A stretch of 64,000 nucleotides of DNA, taken from positions 1,054,001-1,118,000 of the forward strand of contig NZ_AP026677.1 in NCBI RefSeq assembly GCF_025997915.1, in the 5' to 3' direction. Source of the DNA: Aquiluna sp. KACHI24. Its GTDB lineage: Bacteria; Actinomycetota; Actinomycetes; Actinomycetales; Microbacteriaceae. The position numbers were made by a program, and so were the translations under genes. Position 1 is the first letter of the stretch. Each line of letters opens with the position of its first letter. Below are positions 53,851 to 64,000 of the stretch, piece by piece. The notes under the pieces were generated by a model. That model made no database searches. It was not told where the DNA came from and saw only the letters and a list, made by a program, of their open reading frames with translations.

Positions 53851-54309
53851 CTATTCGAATTCGACGATTAGTTCAACCTCTACTGGGGCGTCAAGCGGCA
53901 AAGAGGCAACGCCAACAGCACTTCGGGCGTGCTTTCCTGACTCACCAAACACTGCACCGAGAAACTCAGAAGCTCCGTTTAGAACGCCTGGCTGACCTGT
54001 GAAGTCTGGGGTTGATGCCACAAAACCAACCACCTTGACCACGCGCTTCACGCGGTCGAGATCACCAATGACGCTCTTGACCGCAGCCAAAGCGTTTATC
54101 GCGCATCGCTGCGCAATTTCCTTGGCAAACTCTGGGGAAATCTCTTCGCCAACTTTTCCGGTCGCCATCAGCTGACCGTCAACCAAAGGAATTTGACCGG
54201 CAGTAAACACCAAGTTCCCGGAAACAATGGCAGGGACGTACGCTCCCGCTGGAGTTGCAACTGGAGGCAGACTCAGCCCGAGTGCTGCGATCTTGCTCTC
54301 TACCGACAT
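53851..54309 (-). CDS. RidA family deaminase-like protein
   Basis: A 152-residue YjgF/YER057c/UK114 protein. [15 protein letters not shown] and [20 protein letters not shown] are family landmarks; the latter carries the conserved Arg that binds carboxylates in imine-hydrolysing members. Its ATG abuts the stop of the DUF4177 gene (TAGATG). Typically removes reactive enamine/imine intermediates; the substrate here is unknown. Confidence 0.9.
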   Translation of the reverse strand: MSVESKIAALGLSLPPVATPAGAYVPAIVSGNLVFTAGQIPLVDGQLMATGKVGEEISPEFAKEIAQRCAINALAAVKSVIGDLDRVKRVVKVVGFVASTPDFTGQPGVLNGASEFLGAVFGESGKHARSAVGVASLPLDAPVEVELIVEFE

Positions 54310-54462
54310 CTACTGGGCCTCTCTTTTAAAGAATGCAATAAGTCCACCCTGAGGCCCGGTTGTGATCTGAACCAACTCCCAGCCCTGAGCGCCCCAGGTG
54401 TTGAGAATCTGGGTTTCTTTGTGCAAAAGAAGTGGTGTGGTGACGTATTCCCACTTGGTCAT
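54310..54462 (-). CDS. DUF4177-like small protein, 50 aa
   Basis: A short gene from ATG 54462 to TAG 54310-54312, product MTKWEYVTTPLLLHKETQIL followed by GWELVQI and FFKREAQ. The WEY...LN.WG..GWELV pattern is typical of DUF4177, often encoded just before ridA and divergent from a PonA-type gene in Actinobacteria. Function unknown. A GGAG lies upstream. Confidence 0.8.
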   Translation of the reverse strand: MTKWEYVTTPLLLHKETQILNTWGAQGWELVQITTGPQGGLIAFFKREAQ

Positions 54463-54503
54463 TTTCAGCTCCGTTTCAGCCTGCAAAAGGTAACCTAGAG
54501 TCT

Positions 54504-57047
54504 ATGTCCGCAAAGCGCCCCTCAACTGCATCGAACATTTTCAAGTTCGGCATTCTCAGCGCGGTAGCGGGTGTTCTATCGGTTGCAATCCTGGCTCCCG
54601 CCATCGCGGTCGCAGGTGCAGTTGGAACCGCCGGCGTTAGCGCATTTGAGTCGCTGCCGGCTTACATCAAACCGGTCAACGCTTCCCAAGCTTCAAATAT
54701 CTATGCGCTGCGCGATGGCAAGCCGGAAAAGATAGCCACCTTCTTCCACGAAAACCGCGTTGAGGTTCCATTTGAGGAGATGTCGGAAAACCTGATCAAC
54801 GCAGTTATTTCGGTTGAGGACCCTCGGTTTTACCAGCACGGTGGCGTGGACATCATTTCGCTACTTCGTGCGACGTTGACCAACCTCGCCACCTTCGGCG
54901 AAGGTCCTGGAGCATCCACCATCACAATGCAATACGTGCGTCAATCGCAGGTAGAGGCCGCCAATCTCTCGGGCGACGCAGAGGCAATTGCGGCTGCGAC
55001 CGAGGTGACCATTGAGCGCAAGCTCAAAGAGATTCGCCTAGCCATCGCACTAGAAAACCAAGTTTCAAAAAAGGACATCCTGGCCGGTTATCTAAACCTC
55101 GTCTTTTTGGGCAACCAAATCAACGGTGTTGAAACCGCATCACAGTATTACTTCGGCACCAGTGCTAAGAACCTGACTGTTCCTCAGGCTGCCTACTTGG
55201 CAGCCATGCTCAAATCTCCAAACGACTACAAGCCAGACGAGGCTGACAATCTAGAGCGCGGTATTGGTCGTCGCAACTACGTAATTCAGGCCATGGCCGA
55301 TGAGGGGTACCTCACCCAGGAACAAGCCGACACCTATAAAGCCGCTCCGGTTCAGACCAAGATCACCAAGTCCAAGCAGGGCTGCGAGGCAAACCAGACC
55401 ACTGCCTTCTTCTGTGATTTCACGGTTTGGACTATTCGCAACTCGCAGGAGTTTGGCTTCAGCTCGGAAGAGCGTGAGATGCTGCTTCGCCGCGGTGGTC
55501 TTGAGATCTACACCACCTTGGATCTAGATGTTCAGCAGGCTGCATTCGAAGCCAGCATGGAACTTCTTCCACCTGATAACGAGTGGTCTTTTGGAACCGC
55601 TTCGGTATCAGTGGAAAGCGGCACCGGGCGAGTAATTGCAATGGCACAAAACCGCTACTTCGATCAAAGCGACACCCCGGCTCCCGGTCGGACCAGCGTT
55701 AACTTCAACACTGACAAGCCCTATGGTGGCTCATCCGGATTCCAACCAGGATCTACCTACAAGATTTTTACCCTAGCCGAATGGCTGAAAAACGGTGGCA
55801 CGTTGGGTGACATTGTGGATGGTCGCATCTACAACGGTGAAGACGTCGATCAAAACGGCGAGATTGACAAGGTCAAGATTTGGGACGTTGCCAGGGAGTT
55901 CAGGGCAAGTTGTGGAGATGTTGTTGGCTTCTGGGAAGTAAACAACTCCGGCGATAAAACCATCAACGAGATCAGTGTTGCGAAGGCAGTAGTCACTTCG
56001 CAGAACACTGCATTTGCAGCCATGGCATCAAAGGTTGACCTTTGTGCAATTCGCGATACCGCTAAGGCCTTTGGTGTTCACAGAGCCGATGGTCAGGAGC
56101 TTTTGTATGTTCCAGCAACCATTTTGGGCACGAACGAAATTGCTCCACTAACCATGGCTGCTGCATATGCAGCACTTGCCAACAACGGTGTCTACTGCTC
56201 TCCAGTTGCAATCGACAAGGTCGTGCTTCGCAAGACTGGTGAATCGCTTCCAATTCCGCAAACCGCTTGTTCCCAGGCGGTGACCCCAGACATCGCAGCC
56301 GCAATGACTCACGCACTTCGCGCTGTGATGACCGGTGGAACCGGTACTGCCGCAAATCCAAACGATGGTACACCGCTAGCTGGTAAAACCGGTACGACAG
56401 ACAACAGAATCCACACTTGGATGTCGGGTTACTCCTCCAAAGTCGCTACCTCTACCTGGGTGGGCAACGTCTCGGGACTCACAACACAGTCCGGCAAGAG
56501 CGTTGATGGTCTTGCGGTTTCCAGCGTTCGCCATGCCGTTTGGAAGCGAATCATGACGGTCGTCAACGGCAAGTATCAAGGAGACCCATTCCCCGCCGCT
56601 GATCCAAAATTCATCGCCGCAACACAATTGGTGGTTCCGAATGTTGCGACTTTCACTCCAGAGAGTGCGAAGACTCAGCTGATTGCCGATGGTTTCAACG
56701 TGCAGCTAATTTCTAATTCCGTTGCCTCTGCAGCGCCGGCAGGAACCATCGCCTACACCAAGCCAGCAATCGGCTCTACTGCTACCAAGGGTTCAATCAT
56801 CAAGCTCTACGTCTCAGCCGGTGGCCGAGTTTCGGTTCCGATCGTCAAGGGGCTCAGCATCGAAGAGGCATCCGCTTCGCTTCAGGCGCTTGGACTAACA
56901 GTCACATTGCCACAGCCTTCCCAGACCAACCTTCTAAAGTGCGACCCAGCACTACCGAACGGTGTTGCCTATGGCACGAACCCTGAGGCGGGTAAGGCGG
57001 TCTCTCCGTCCAGCGCAATAGTTCTGATTCCAAACACATGTGGCTAA
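54504..57047 (+). CDS. ponA: Bifunctional penicillin-binding protein (transglycosylase/transpeptidase) with PASTA domains
   Basis: Class A PBP that polymerises and cross-links peptidoglycan; 847 residues. One N-terminal membrane helix precedes the GT51 domain (VEDPRFYQHGG catalytic Glu; GASTITMQYVRQ; RKLKEIRLAIALE). The transpeptidase has S417-x-x-K420, SQN and K628-T-G. Two C-terminal PASTA repeats (about 712-775 and 776-846) may sense wall fragments. The stop region overlaps the metallophosphoesterase gene by 10 bp. Confidence 0.95.
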   Translation: MSAKRPSTASNIFKFGILSAVAGVLSVAILAPAIAVAGAVGTAGVSAFESLPAYIKPVNASQASNIYALRDGKPEKIATFFHENRVEVPFEEMSENLINAVISVEDPRFYQHGGVDIISLLRATLTNLATFGEGPGASTITMQYVRQSQVEAANLSGDAEAIAAATEVTIERKLKEIRLAIALENQVSKKDILAGYLNLVFLGNQINGVETASQYYFGTSAKNLTVPQAAYLAAMLKSPNDYKPDEADNLERGIGRRNYVIQAMADEGYLTQEQADTYKAAPVQTKITKSKQGCEANQTTAFFCDFTVWTIRNSQEFGFSSEEREMLLRRGGLEIYTTLDLDVQQAAFEASMELLPPDNEWSFGTASVSVESGTGRVIAMAQNRYFDQSDTPAPGRTSVNFNTDKPYGGSSGFQPGSTYKIFTLAEWLKNGGTLGDIVDGRIYNGEDVDQNGEIDKVKIWDVAREFRASCGDVVGFWEVNNSGDKTINEISVAKAVVTSQNTAFAAMASKVDLCAIRDTAKAFGVHRADGQELLYVPATILGTNEIAPLTMAAAYAALANNGVYCSPVAIDKVVLRKTGESLPIPQTACSQAVTPDIAAAMTHALRAVMTGGTGTAANPNDGTPLAGKTGTTDNRIHTWMSGYSSKVATSTWVGNVSGLTTQSGKSVDGLAVSSVRHAVWKRIMTVVNGKYQGDPFPAADPKFIAATQLVVPNVATFTPESAKTQLIADGFNVQLISNSVASAAPAGTIAYTKPAIGSTATKGSIIKLYVSAGGRVSVPIVKGLSIEEASASLQALGLTVTLPQPSQTNLLKCDPALPNGVAYGTNPEAGKAVSPSSAIVLIPNTCG

Positions 57048-57865
57048 CCTCACACGCCGGTCCATTTAGGCTCAACCGACTGAGTATTGCTGGAATCTCA
57101 CATCAGCCAATTCGGGTGCTACACATTTCGGACCTACACTTTGCCCCTGGTCAAAACAAAAAAGCCGAGTTTCTAAAGCAACTAGCTGAATTAGAGCCAG
57201 ATTTGGTTATCAACACTGGCGACAACCTCGGTCACAAAGACGCTATCAACCCTGCCCTTTCGGCCCTCGGGCCACTGGCAAAGTTTCCTGGAGTCTTTGT
57301 AAATGGCTCCAATGATTACCGATCACCTGAGCTCAAGAATCCATTTCGCTACTTTGTTGCACCATCCAAGGTCCCCGAAAGACGAGACATCGACACCGCT
57401 AGATTCACAACCGAACTAGAAAACTTTGGTTGGCTGAATCTCAATAACCACTCCGGGAAGCTTGATATTGCCGGAAAAACGATTGGATTTATCGGGGTCG
57501 ACGATCCGCATGAAAACTTGGATGACCTGGATTCACTTGATGCTCAGGTCAAAGAGATTGCGGATGCAGATTTGACCCTCGGTATCGCTCATGCGCCATA
57601 CCTTCGAGTTCTGGAGGCAATGACCAAATCCGGAGCGAGCATGATCTTTGCCGGTCACACACATGGTGGGCAGCTATGTCTTCCCGGACAAAGAGCACTG
57701 GTTTCAAACTGCGATCTTCCAACTGAATACGCGTCTGGGCTTTCGGGTTGGCAGTTCGGCGATAAAGAGTCAATACTTCATGTCAGCGCAGGACTGGGCT
57801 GTTCAATTTACGCTCCGGTGAGGCTTTTCTGCCCACCGCAGGCAACACTTATCGAACTGAACTAA
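57038..57865 (+). CDS. Metallophosphoesterase
   Basis: A calcineurin-like phosphoesterase of 275 residues with the metal-binding motifs [25 protein letters not shown] (in place of GNHD) and AGHTHGGQ. It resembles the YkuE-like membrane-associated subgroup. It overlaps ponA by 10 bp and is commonly encoded after it in Actinobacteria. Substrate unknown. The 3' end overlaps asd tail-to-tail by 4 bp. Confidence 0.88.
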   Translation: MWLTSHAGPFRLNRLSIAGISHQPIRVLHISDLHFAPGQNKKAEFLKQLAELEPDLVINTGDNLGHKDAINPALSALGPLAKFPGVFVNGSNDYRSPELKNPFRYFVAPSKVPERRDIDTARFTTELENFGWLNLNNHSGKLDIAGKTIGFIGVDDPHENLDDLDSLDAQVKEIADADLTLGIAHAPYLRVLEAMTKSGASMIFAGHTHGGQLCLPGQRALVSNCDLPTEYASGLSGWQFGDKESILHVSAGLGCSIYAPVRLFCPPQATLIELN

Positions 57866-58929
57866 GCAAGCTCCTGAGCCACAAGCTCAGCGATCTCGTA
57901 GGTGTTCAGAGCAGCTCCCTTGCGAAGGTTGTCGCCAACCACAAACAGGTCAATGGTGTTCGGGAAATCCTCAGCCTGACGGATGCGACCGACAAAGGTT
58001 GGATCCTGACCGGCAACGTGAGCTGGGGTTGGGTAAACACCATTAGCTGGGTCATCCATCACCACTACTGTTGGCTGAGCCTCAAGCTCTGCCCTCACTT
58101 CATCGACGGTGATTGGCTTAGCAAAGGTTGCGTGAACTGCAAGCGAGTGAGAAACCTGAACCGGAACACGAACACAGGTTGCCGCCACCTTTAGGTCCTT
58201 GATACCCAGGATCTTGCGAGACTCATTGCGAACCTTTAGCTCCTCAGAGGTGTGACCACCGTCTTTCAGGCTGCCGGCAACTGGAATCACATTTAGCGCA
58301 ATCGGGGTTGCCCATGGTGAGTCAGCCTGAGAAACACCCTGAGCATCCAAGGTCTTGGCAACCGAGTCGGTGCTCAAACCTGCAGCTGGGTTGGTTGCGA
58401 CAGCGGCAATCTCGGCCTGCAGGCGATCAATACCAGGTGCACCAGCGCCTGATACCGCCTGATAGCTCGAGACCACAAGCTCGGTGAGCTGCCACTTTGC
58501 GTGCAATGCACCAAGTGCGGCCATCATGGTCAAAGTCGTGCAGTTTGGGTTTGCGATGATGCCGAGTGGTCGAGACTTTGCAGCAAATGGGTTCACCTCA
58601 GGCACCACAAGCGGAACCTCTGGGTTCATGCGGAATGCCGCAGAGTTGTCAACGCAAACCACTCCCTTGGCAGCTGCAATTGGAGCCCAAACCTCAGAAA
58701 CCTCATCTGGAACATCGAACATGGCGATGTCAATTCCATCGAACGCCTCTTCGGAGAGAGCGACCACGGTGTGGGGCTTTCCGTGAACCATGATCTCCTT
58801 GCCCGCAGAGCGAGCCGAGGCAATCAGGCGAATCTCTCCCCAGATGTTTTCACGGGAGTTGATGATGTCGATCATTACGGTACCGACGGCACCGGTTGCA
58901 CCAACGAGAGCGAGGTTTGGCTTGGACAT
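57862..58929 (-). CDS. asd: Aspartate-semialdehyde dehydrogenase
   Basis: Reduces aspartyl phosphate to the semialdehyde for lysine/DAP, threonine and methionine. 355 residues from ATG 58929 (AAGG 6 nt upstream; a TTG one codon earlier is possible). NADP motif [10 protein letters not shown], the nucleophilic Cys in NPNCTT (about 130) and [10 protein letters not shown]. It follows lysC by 3 bp, forming the classical lysC-asd operon. Confidence 0.95.
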   Translation of the reverse strand: MSKPNLALVGATGAVGTVMIDIINSRENIWGEIRLIASARSAGKEIMVHGKPHTVVALSEEAFDGIDIAMFDVPDEVSEVWAPIAAAKGVVCVDNSAAFRMNPEVPLVVPEVNPFAAKSRPLGIIANPNCTTLTMMAALGALHAKWQLTELVVSSYQAVSGAGAPGIDRLQAEIAAVATNPAAGLSTDSVAKTLDAQGVSQADSPWATPIALNVIPVAGSLKDGGHTSEELKVRNESRKILGIKDLKVAATCVRVPVQVSHSLAVHATFAKPITVDEVRAELEAQPTVVVMDDPANGVYPTPAHVAGQDPTFVGRIRQAEDFPNTIDLFVVGDNLRKGAALNTYEIAELVAQELA

Positions 58930-58932
58930 CAA

Positions 58933-60198
58933 TTACCTTCCGGTTCCGGCGTAGACCACAGCGGTGTCAGCTGCGTCTAGCTCAAAAGCTGAGTGGACAA
59001 TACGGGTGGCTTCCTTGAGCTGGTCGGCTCTGGTGACAACCGAGATGCGAATTTCTGAGGTGGAGATCATCTCGATGTTGATCCCGGCTCGAGCCAGTGC
59101 ACCAAAGAGCTTGGCCGAGACTCCCGATGAGGTCTTCATACCCGCACCAACGATTGACAGCTTTCCGATCTCATCGTCATAGGTAACGTCCTTGAAGCCG
59201 ACTTCACTCTGCTCGGTCTTTAGCGCTTCCACCACACGGTGACGATCAGCGTGAGGGAGGGTGAAAGAAATGTCACTTAAGTGAGTCTCGGTGGTGGAGA
59301 CGTTCTGAACAATCATGTCGATGTTTGCGCCAGCCTCTGCCACGATCTGGAACAGCTCGGCCGCCTTGCCTGGACGGTCTGGAATACCAATCACAGTGAT
59401 CTTGGACTGAGTGTCATCTGCTGCAACACCTGAAACTACTGGCTCTTCCATGTCATCTCCTGGATTGGTGGTGTAAACGAGGGTGCCCGGGTCGAGGCTG
59501 AAAGTTGAACGAACGCGAAGTGGAACCTGGTGGCGGCGAGCAAACTCAACGGCACGAATGTAAAGAATCTTCGCTCCCGAGGAAGAAAGCTCAAGCATCG
59601 AGTCGATGTCGATTTGGGCTAGCTTGTGAGCTCTTGGGACAACACGAGGATCCGCAGTGTAGACACCGTCAACGTCTGAGTAAATCTCACAAACATCAGC
59701 CTTGAGCGCTGCTGCTAGCGCAACAGCAGTGGTGTCAGAGCCACCTCTACCCAATGTGGTTACATCTCCAGATTCAAAACTGAAGCCCTGAAAACCTGCA
59801 ACGATTGCAATCTCACCCTGGTCCAAGGTTTCGCGAATTCGAGTTGGTTCGATCTTCCAAATCCGAGCTGAACCGTGAACGTTGTCAGTTGAGATTCCTG
59901 CTTGGAAACCGGTGAAGGACTTGGCCTTGCCGCCCATTTCCTGAATTGCCATGGCTAGCAGCGACATCGAGATTCGCTCACCAGCGGTGAGCAGCATGTC
60001 CATCTCGCGAGATTGACGACGGGTGGAGACCGAGTCGGCTAGGTCAATTAGTTCATCGGTGGTGTCACCCATGGCGGAGACCACAACACACACCTGGTGA
60101 CCAGCAGCTTGGGTCTCTAGAACGCGGTTAGCGACGTGCTTGATCTTCTCGGCATCTGCTACAGATGAACCGCCGAACTTTTGCACGATTAGCGCCAA
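58933..60198 (-). CDS. lysC: Aspartate kinase
   Basis: Phosphorylates aspartate, the committed step to DAP, Thr and Met. 421 residues starting at TTG 60198 (AGGAG 7 nt upstream). Kinase motifs [23 protein letters not shown] and the [15 protein letters not shown] segment are followed by two ACT domains (about 260-421; [23 protein letters not shown]), so feedback inhibition by Lys/Thr is expected. An internal start for a separate beta subunit, known in Gram-positives, is plausible at Met 250 ([10 protein letters not shown]). Confidence 0.95.
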   Translation of the reverse strand: MALIVQKFGGSSVADAEKIKHVANRVLETQAAGHQVCVVVSAMGDTTDELIDLADSVSTRRQSREMDMLLTAGERISMSLLAMAIQEMGGKAKSFTGFQAGISTDNVHGSARIWKIEPTRIRETLDQGEIAIVAGFQGFSFESGDVTTLGRGGSDTTAVALAAALKADVCEIYSDVDGVYTADPRVVPRAHKLAQIDIDSMLELSSSGAKILYIRAVEFARRHQVPLRVRSTFSLDPGTLVYTTNPGDDMEEPVVSGVAADDTQSKITVIGIPDRPGKAAELFQIVAEAGANIDMIVQNVSTTETHLSDISFTLPHADRHRVVEALKTEQSEVGFKDVTYDDEIGKLSIVGAGMKTSSGVSAKLFGALARAGINIEMISTSEIRISVVTRADQLKEATRIVHSAFELDAADTAVVYAGTGR

Positions 60199-60255
60199 CG
60201 GACACTCCTCAAGAAATTTGTGGGGATTGCTGCCGCCAGTGGCATTCAGAGCATT

Positions 60256-60852
60256 CTAGTTGACTCGACGCCTGCCCTCAAAGGCCCGACCCAAGGTCAT
60301 ATCATCGGCGTATTCCAGATCTCCACCGACTGGCAATCCAGATGCCAGCTTGGTGACATTGATTTCCATAGTGCCAAGCATTCTCGAGAGATAGGTCGCG
60401 GTGGCCTCACCCTCAAGATTTGGGTTGGTTGCCAAGATCACTTCGCGAATCAGAGGATCCGCCAAGCGCTTCATCAAATCCTTGATTCTGAGCTGATCAG
60501 GGCCGATTCCGGCAATCGGGGAAATCGCTCCGCCCAGCACATGGTAGAGACCTCGGTACTCTCTGGTGCGCTCGATTGCGGCTATGTCCTTGGACTCCTC
60601 AACTACACAGATCAGCCCCAGATCACGTTTTGGATCGGAGCAGATGGAGCAGCGAATCTCCTGCGAGATATTTCCGCAGAGCTCACAGAACTTAACCTTG
60701 GCCTTCGCCTCAACAACCACCTCAGCCAATCGATTGGCAACCTCAACCTCAGCCTCGATTAGGTGAAAAGCAATTCGCTGCGCGGACTTTGGTCCAACTC
60801 CGGGCAATCTGCCCAGCTCATCAATCAGATCCTGGATAACGCCTTCGTACAT
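60256..60852 (-). CDS. recR: Recombination mediator RecR
   Basis: Part of the RecFOR repair pathway; 198 residues. Helix-hairpin-helix [17 protein letters not shown], a zinc finger CELCGN...CSICSD and a TOPRIM domain ([12 protein letters not shown]). The start overlaps the dnaX stop by one base, the conserved dnaX-recR arrangement. Confidence 0.95.
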   Translation of the reverse strand: MYEGVIQDLIDELGRLPGVGPKSAQRIAFHLIEAEVEVANRLAEVVVEAKAKVKFCELCGNISQEIRCSICSDPKRDLGLICVVEESKDIAAIERTREYRGLYHVLGGAISPIAGIGPDQLRIKDLMKRLADPLIREVILATNPNLEGEATATYLSRMLGTMEINVTKLASGLPVGGDLEYADDMTLGRAFEGRRRVN

Positions 60853-62573
60853 TACTGCTCATCCCTTAGTGGCTGAGCACCGAGCATTTCGCGCAGCATG
60901 AACTCGCCTGACTTCTCCGTCTCAACTGGAGGAAGGGTCTGAATCACTTCGGTGACTTCCTCCTCGCGTTCTTCCTCTGAGACAAACTCGTCTGGCTCGG
61001 AAGGCTCAATTACTGGGGCCTTTGGAGCAACCGAAGGTGCATCGGCAACCTTTGCCTTGTACTTCACTCGAACCCCGTAGGTCTCGAGGATTACTTGGCG
61101 GAGCACCTCGGATGCGCCTTGCGAGTTCTTGAAGGCGTCGACATCTTTTTGACTCTGGAATAGGAGAGTCAGCACTTCATCTTGGTAATCCAAAACTTTG
61201 GTGGTGAAGGCCACTGCCCAGGCAGATCGTGACTGCTTGGCAAGTGAATTGAGAATGTCTTGCCAACCGTTTTTGAAAGTAGCAACTGTGATTGTGCCGG
61301 ACGTAGATGGCTTTGGATCAGCAGCAGCTGCAGCTGGCGCTACAGCCTCTACCTTGGCAGGCTGCGGCTTTCTATCCTCGTCTCGCGGTGCCTCAACCAG
61401 CTTGGTGATTGACTCAACCTTCGGTGCAGGTGCCGCCAGCTTTGGAGCGGCAGGAGCAGGGTGGCTAACCTCGATTGCCGGTGCAAGCACGCGCGCGCAG
61501 AGCAGTTCAAGTTGAAGGCGAGGATTAGCTGATCCAGAAGTGTCGGCCAGCGCCTTTGAGGTTGCTTCAGCGGCTGCGGTCAACTGCGGCAAACCAAAGC
61601 GATTGGCTTGAACCGCAAGCAGATCAAACTGCTCTGGGCCTAGCCCACGCAGAATTGCCCTAGCTCCCTCACCCAAAGAGGTAACCAGCATCAAATCGCG
61701 CAGTCGCTCAAGTAGGTCCTCGAGGAAGCGTCTCGCGTCTTGACCAGACTGAATCACTTTGTCCACAGCCGCAAAGGCCTTGGCAGCGTCGATTTCAGCA
61801 AATGCGTCAATGACCTCGCTCATCAGCTGAGCGTGAGTGAAGCCCAGAAGAGCGACCGCGCGGTCGTAACCGATTTCCTTGGAGTCACTGCCTGCTATCA
61901 GCTGGTCAAGAAGCGAAAGGCTGTCTCGAACTGAGCCACCGGATGCTCTTACTACCAAAGGCAGGACTCCGCCTTCGGCCGAGTAACCCTCTGAGGTTAG
62001 AACCGTGTCTAAATACTCCAGTAGCTCTCCCGGAGGAACCAAGCGGAAGGGATAGTGGTGGGTTCTGGAACGAATGGTGCCAATTACCTTTTCAGGCTCC
62101 GTGGTAGCGAATATGAACTTCACGTGAGCTGGTGGCTCTTCAACGATCTTTAGAAGGGCGTTGAATCCTTGAGTGGTAACCATGTGAGCTTCGTCGAGGA
62201 TAAAAATCTTGTAGCGATCTCTGGCTGGAGCGAATATGGCTCGCTCGCGGAGCTCGCGGGCATCATCAACACCGTTGTGAGATGCGGCGTCGATCTCGAC
62301 AACATCAAGTGATCCAGAGCCACCGCGAGCTAGCTCAACGCAGCTTGGGCACTTGCCGCATGGGGTGTCTGTAGGGCCCTCAGCACAGTTGAGACACCTG
62401 GCCAAAATGCGAGCGGATGTGGTCTTGCCACAACCTCTGGGTCCAGAGAAAAGGTATGCGTGATTCACGCGATCGCCCCTGAGTGCAGCCATCAAAGGCT
62501 CGGTCACCTGGGTCTGCCCAATCAGCTCAGAGAAGGACTCTGGGCGGTATCTGCGATAAAGGGCTGTGGTCAC
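60852..62573 (-). CDS. dnaX: DNA polymerase III gamma/tau subunit
   Basis: Clamp-loader ATPase, 573 residues. Walker [12 protein letters not shown] (about 44-54), zinc cysteines CLNCAEG...CGKCPSC, Walker B LDEAHM and sensor [11 protein letters not shown] Pro/Ala/Lys-rich linker (about 370-430) leads to a C-terminal domain. I see no programmed frameshift signal. Coupled to recR; upstream lies the SRP RNA. Confidence 0.95.
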   Translation of the reverse strand: MTTALYRRYRPESFSELIGQTQVTEPLMAALRGDRVNHAYLFSGPRGCGKTTSARILARCLNCAEGPTDTPCGKCPSCVELARGGSGSLDVVEIDAASHNGVDDARELRERAIFAPARDRYKIFILDEAHMVTTQGFNALLKIVEEPPAHVKFIFATTEPEKVIGTIRSRTHHYPFRLVPPGELLEYLDTVLTSEGYSAEGGVLPLVVRASGGSVRDSLSLLDQLIAGSDSKEIGYDRAVALLGFTHAQLMSEVIDAFAEIDAAKAFAAVDKVIQSGQDARRFLEDLLERLRDLMLVTSLGEGARAILRGLGPEQFDLLAVQANRFGLPQLTAAAEATSKALADTSGSANPRLQLELLCARVLAPAIEVSHPAPAAPKLAAPAPKVESITKLVEAPRDEDRKPQPAKVEAVAPAAAAADPKPSTSGTITVATFKNGWQDILNSLAKQSRSAWAVAFTTKVLDYQDEVLTLLFQSQKDVDAFKNSQGASEVLRQVILETYGVRVKYKAKVADAPSVAPKAPVIEPSEPDEFVSEEEREEEVTEVIQTLPPVETEKSGEFMLREMLGAQPLRDEQ

Positions 62574-62637
62574 ACCGAAAGCCTAATTGCTTGGGGAGAC
62601 ATTGAAGCCCTGTGTGCGTTACCTGTGGTTAAAAAGG

Positions 62638-62724
62638 GACCCCCCGTGCACCCGTCAGAGCTCAGTTACCCTTGCTACCTCTCGGTCCTGGGGGATTAGC
62701 CAAGATGACGCCACACGGGGAGTC
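62638..62724 (-). ncRNA. ffs: Signal recognition particle RNA, small bacterial type
   Basis: On the minus strand the apical SRP helix reads CCAGGACCGAGAGGTAGCA followed by AGGGTA, matching the conserved Ffh-binding loop. The outer stem pairs CCCCGTG (near 62720) with CACGGGG (near 62641), and a CCCTTTTT run follows the 3' end. The length of about 85-90 nt and the position between dnaX and the next gene are usual for Actinobacteria. Ends are approximate. Confidence 0.9.
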
Positions 62725-62743
62725 GATGAAAGTTTACCTGCGA

Positions 62744-64000
62744 TTAGTTCTGCGGGAAACCAAGATTTAGACCACCGTGTGAGGGGTCGAGCCACCTTGA
62801 GGTGACTACCTTGGTTTGGGTGAAGAAGCGGAATCCCTCTTCACCATGCGCGCGGGAATCACCAAAGAGTGAGTGCTTCCAGCCTCCAAAGGAGAAGTAG
62901 GCAACCGGCACCGGAATCGGGACATTGATGCCGATCATGCCAACCTCAACCTCATTCTGGAATTTGCGTGCTGCTCCCCCATCGTTGGTGAAGATTGCAG
63001 TGCCGTTGCCAAAGGCACCAGAGTTGATCAAGGCAAGCCCCTCGTCATAGCTCTGCACTCGAACCACTGATAGCACTGGGCCGAAAATCTCTTCTTTGTA
63101 AACCTTGGAGCTAAGTGGCACCCGATCAATCAAAGTCGGGCCAAGCCAAAAACCTCCAGCATCTCCGTCTGGGTTCACTGCACGACCGTCAACCACAACC
63201 TTGGCTCCGTCTTGCTCAGCAATCTCGATATAAGAGGCGACCTTATCGCGGTGCTCCTTTGTAACGAGTGGCCCCATGTCACAGCTTCTGCGACCATCGC
63301 CAACCTTGATCTGGGCCATGCGGGAAGCAATCTTCTCGATCAGCTGATCAGCGACCGGCTCGACCGCAACCACAACTGAGATAGCCATGCAGCGCTCGCC
63401 CGCTGAGCCGAAGCCCGCATTCACCGCTGAGTCTGCGACTAGATCTAGGTCTGCATCCGGCAGGACCAGCATGTGGTTCTTGGCACCACCTAGGGCCTGA
63501 ACTCGCTTTCCGAAGTGAGCAGCAGTTTCATAGATGTATTGAGCGATTGGGGTAGAGCCAACAAACGAGATAGATGCCACATCTGGGTGAGTCAAAAGAC
63601 CATCAACCGCTTCTTTGTCTCCATGCAAGACATTGAACACACCGTCTGGAAGACCAGCTTCTTTCCATAGCTCCGCCAGCCACATTGCGGCCGAAGGGTC
63701 TTTTTCACTTGGCTTCAAAACCACACAGTTCCCAGCCGCAATCGCCACCGGGAAAAACCACATCGGCACCATCGCTGGAAAGTTGAACGGGCTGATGATT
63801 CCGACAACACCCAAAGGCTGCTTTAGCGAGTAAACATCCACATTCGTCGAGGCATTCTCGGAGAATTCACCCTTGAGTAGCTGTGGTGCACCGCAGGCAA
63901 ACTCCACCACCTCTTGACCGCGGGTGATCTCTCCCAGTGCATCGGACAAGACTTTGCCGTGCTCGCGGGTGATGATTTCGGCAAGCTCAGACTTCTTGTT
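62744..64000 (-). CDS. mmsA: Methylmalonate-semialdehyde dehydrogenase (CoA-acylating), 5' end outside window
   Basis: Oxidises methylmalonate or malonate semialdehyde to propionyl- or acetyl-CoA in valine, inositol or beta-alanine breakdown. The frame stays open to the window edge (ELAEIITREHGKVLSDALGE precedes the first in-window start), so the N-terminus is missing. FNFPAMVPMWFFPVAIA, GGAKNHMLVLPDA and catalytic Cys in SAGERCMAIS identify the MmsA subgroup of ALDH. The C-terminal SFGGWKHSLFGDSRAHGEEG is typical. Confidence 0.92.
   Translation of the reverse strand, partial: NKKSELAEIITREHGKVLSDALGEITRGQEVVEFACGAPQLLKGEFSENASTNVDVYSLKQPLGVVGIISPFNFPAMVPMWFFPVAIAAGNCVVLKPSEKDPSAAMWLAELWKEAGLPDGVFNVLHGDKEAVDGLLTHPDVASISFVGSTPIAQYIYETAAHFGKRVQALGGAKNHMLVLPDADLDLVADSAVNAGFGSAGERCMAISVVVAVEPVADQLIEKIASRMAQIKVGDGRRSCDMGPLVTKEHRDKVASYIEIAEQDGAKVVVDGRAVNPDGDAGGFWLGPTLIDRVPLSSKVYKEEIFGPVLSVVRVQSYDEGLALINSGAFGNGTAIFTNDGGAARKFQNEVEVGMIGINVPIPVPVAYFSFGGWKHSLFGDSRAHGEEGFRFFTQTKVVTSRWLDPSHGGLNLGFPQN

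Overview
The window looks like chromosome of a small-genome actinobacterium, most likely a freshwater Microbacteriaceae of the Rhodoluna/Aquiluna type. The evidence is gene content and synteny: a tad pilus locus next to topA-tmk-holB with a 6C-type small RNA at its head, a short SRP RNA upstream of dnaX-recR, and a PASTA-domain penicillin-binding protein divergent from DUF4177-ridA. Genes are very tightly packed, with many ATGA/TTGA/TGATG stop-start overlaps, frequent TTG and GTG starts and moderate GC. No rhodopsin or 16S rRNA gene is present, so the genus is an inference.

0-26.8 kb is housekeeping chromosome. It holds an MgtE magnesium channel; a polar amino-acid ABC transporter; cobalamin-dependent methionine synthase (metH) facing a compact ECF uptake system that I infer takes up cobalamin (EcfT-A-A three-way fusion, S component, DUF4430-like lipoprotein); galM/galT/galK; nicotinamidase; a PBP4-type carboxypeptidase; CopC; the KtrAB potassium uptake system; a secreted HNH nuclease-like lipoprotein; and three paralogous secreted proteins of an unrecognised family.

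26.8-39.2 kb is an integrated mobile island. It is bounded by two tRNA-Thr(CGT) genes that share an identical 41-nt core. A tyrosine integrase, an excisionase-like HTH protein and an HUH rolling-circle Rep lie at the right end. The cargo is a four-gene restriction/defence operon (two complementary N6-adenine methylase-like proteins, a GIY-YIG-like/SF2 helicase and a DUF4268 nuclease) plus three unrecognised ORFs. Swapping the tRNA halves rebuilds a perfectly paired tRNA, which explains a mismatch in the left copy. No conjugation gene is visible.

39.2-64 kb returns to conserved chromosome: a GNAT acetyltransferase, a DUF2236 protein, the ActP/DUF485 acetate uptake pair (acetyl-CoA synthetase lies 9 kb away), a secreted TAP-like hydrolase, holB-tmk-topA, a minimal tad pilus operon, the 6C RNA, acs, ridA/DUF4177, ponA with a metallophosphoesterase, asd-lysC, recR-dnaX, SRP RNA and a truncated mmsA at the window edge. 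No intergenic gap exceeds about 300 bases; the larger ones are described as features.
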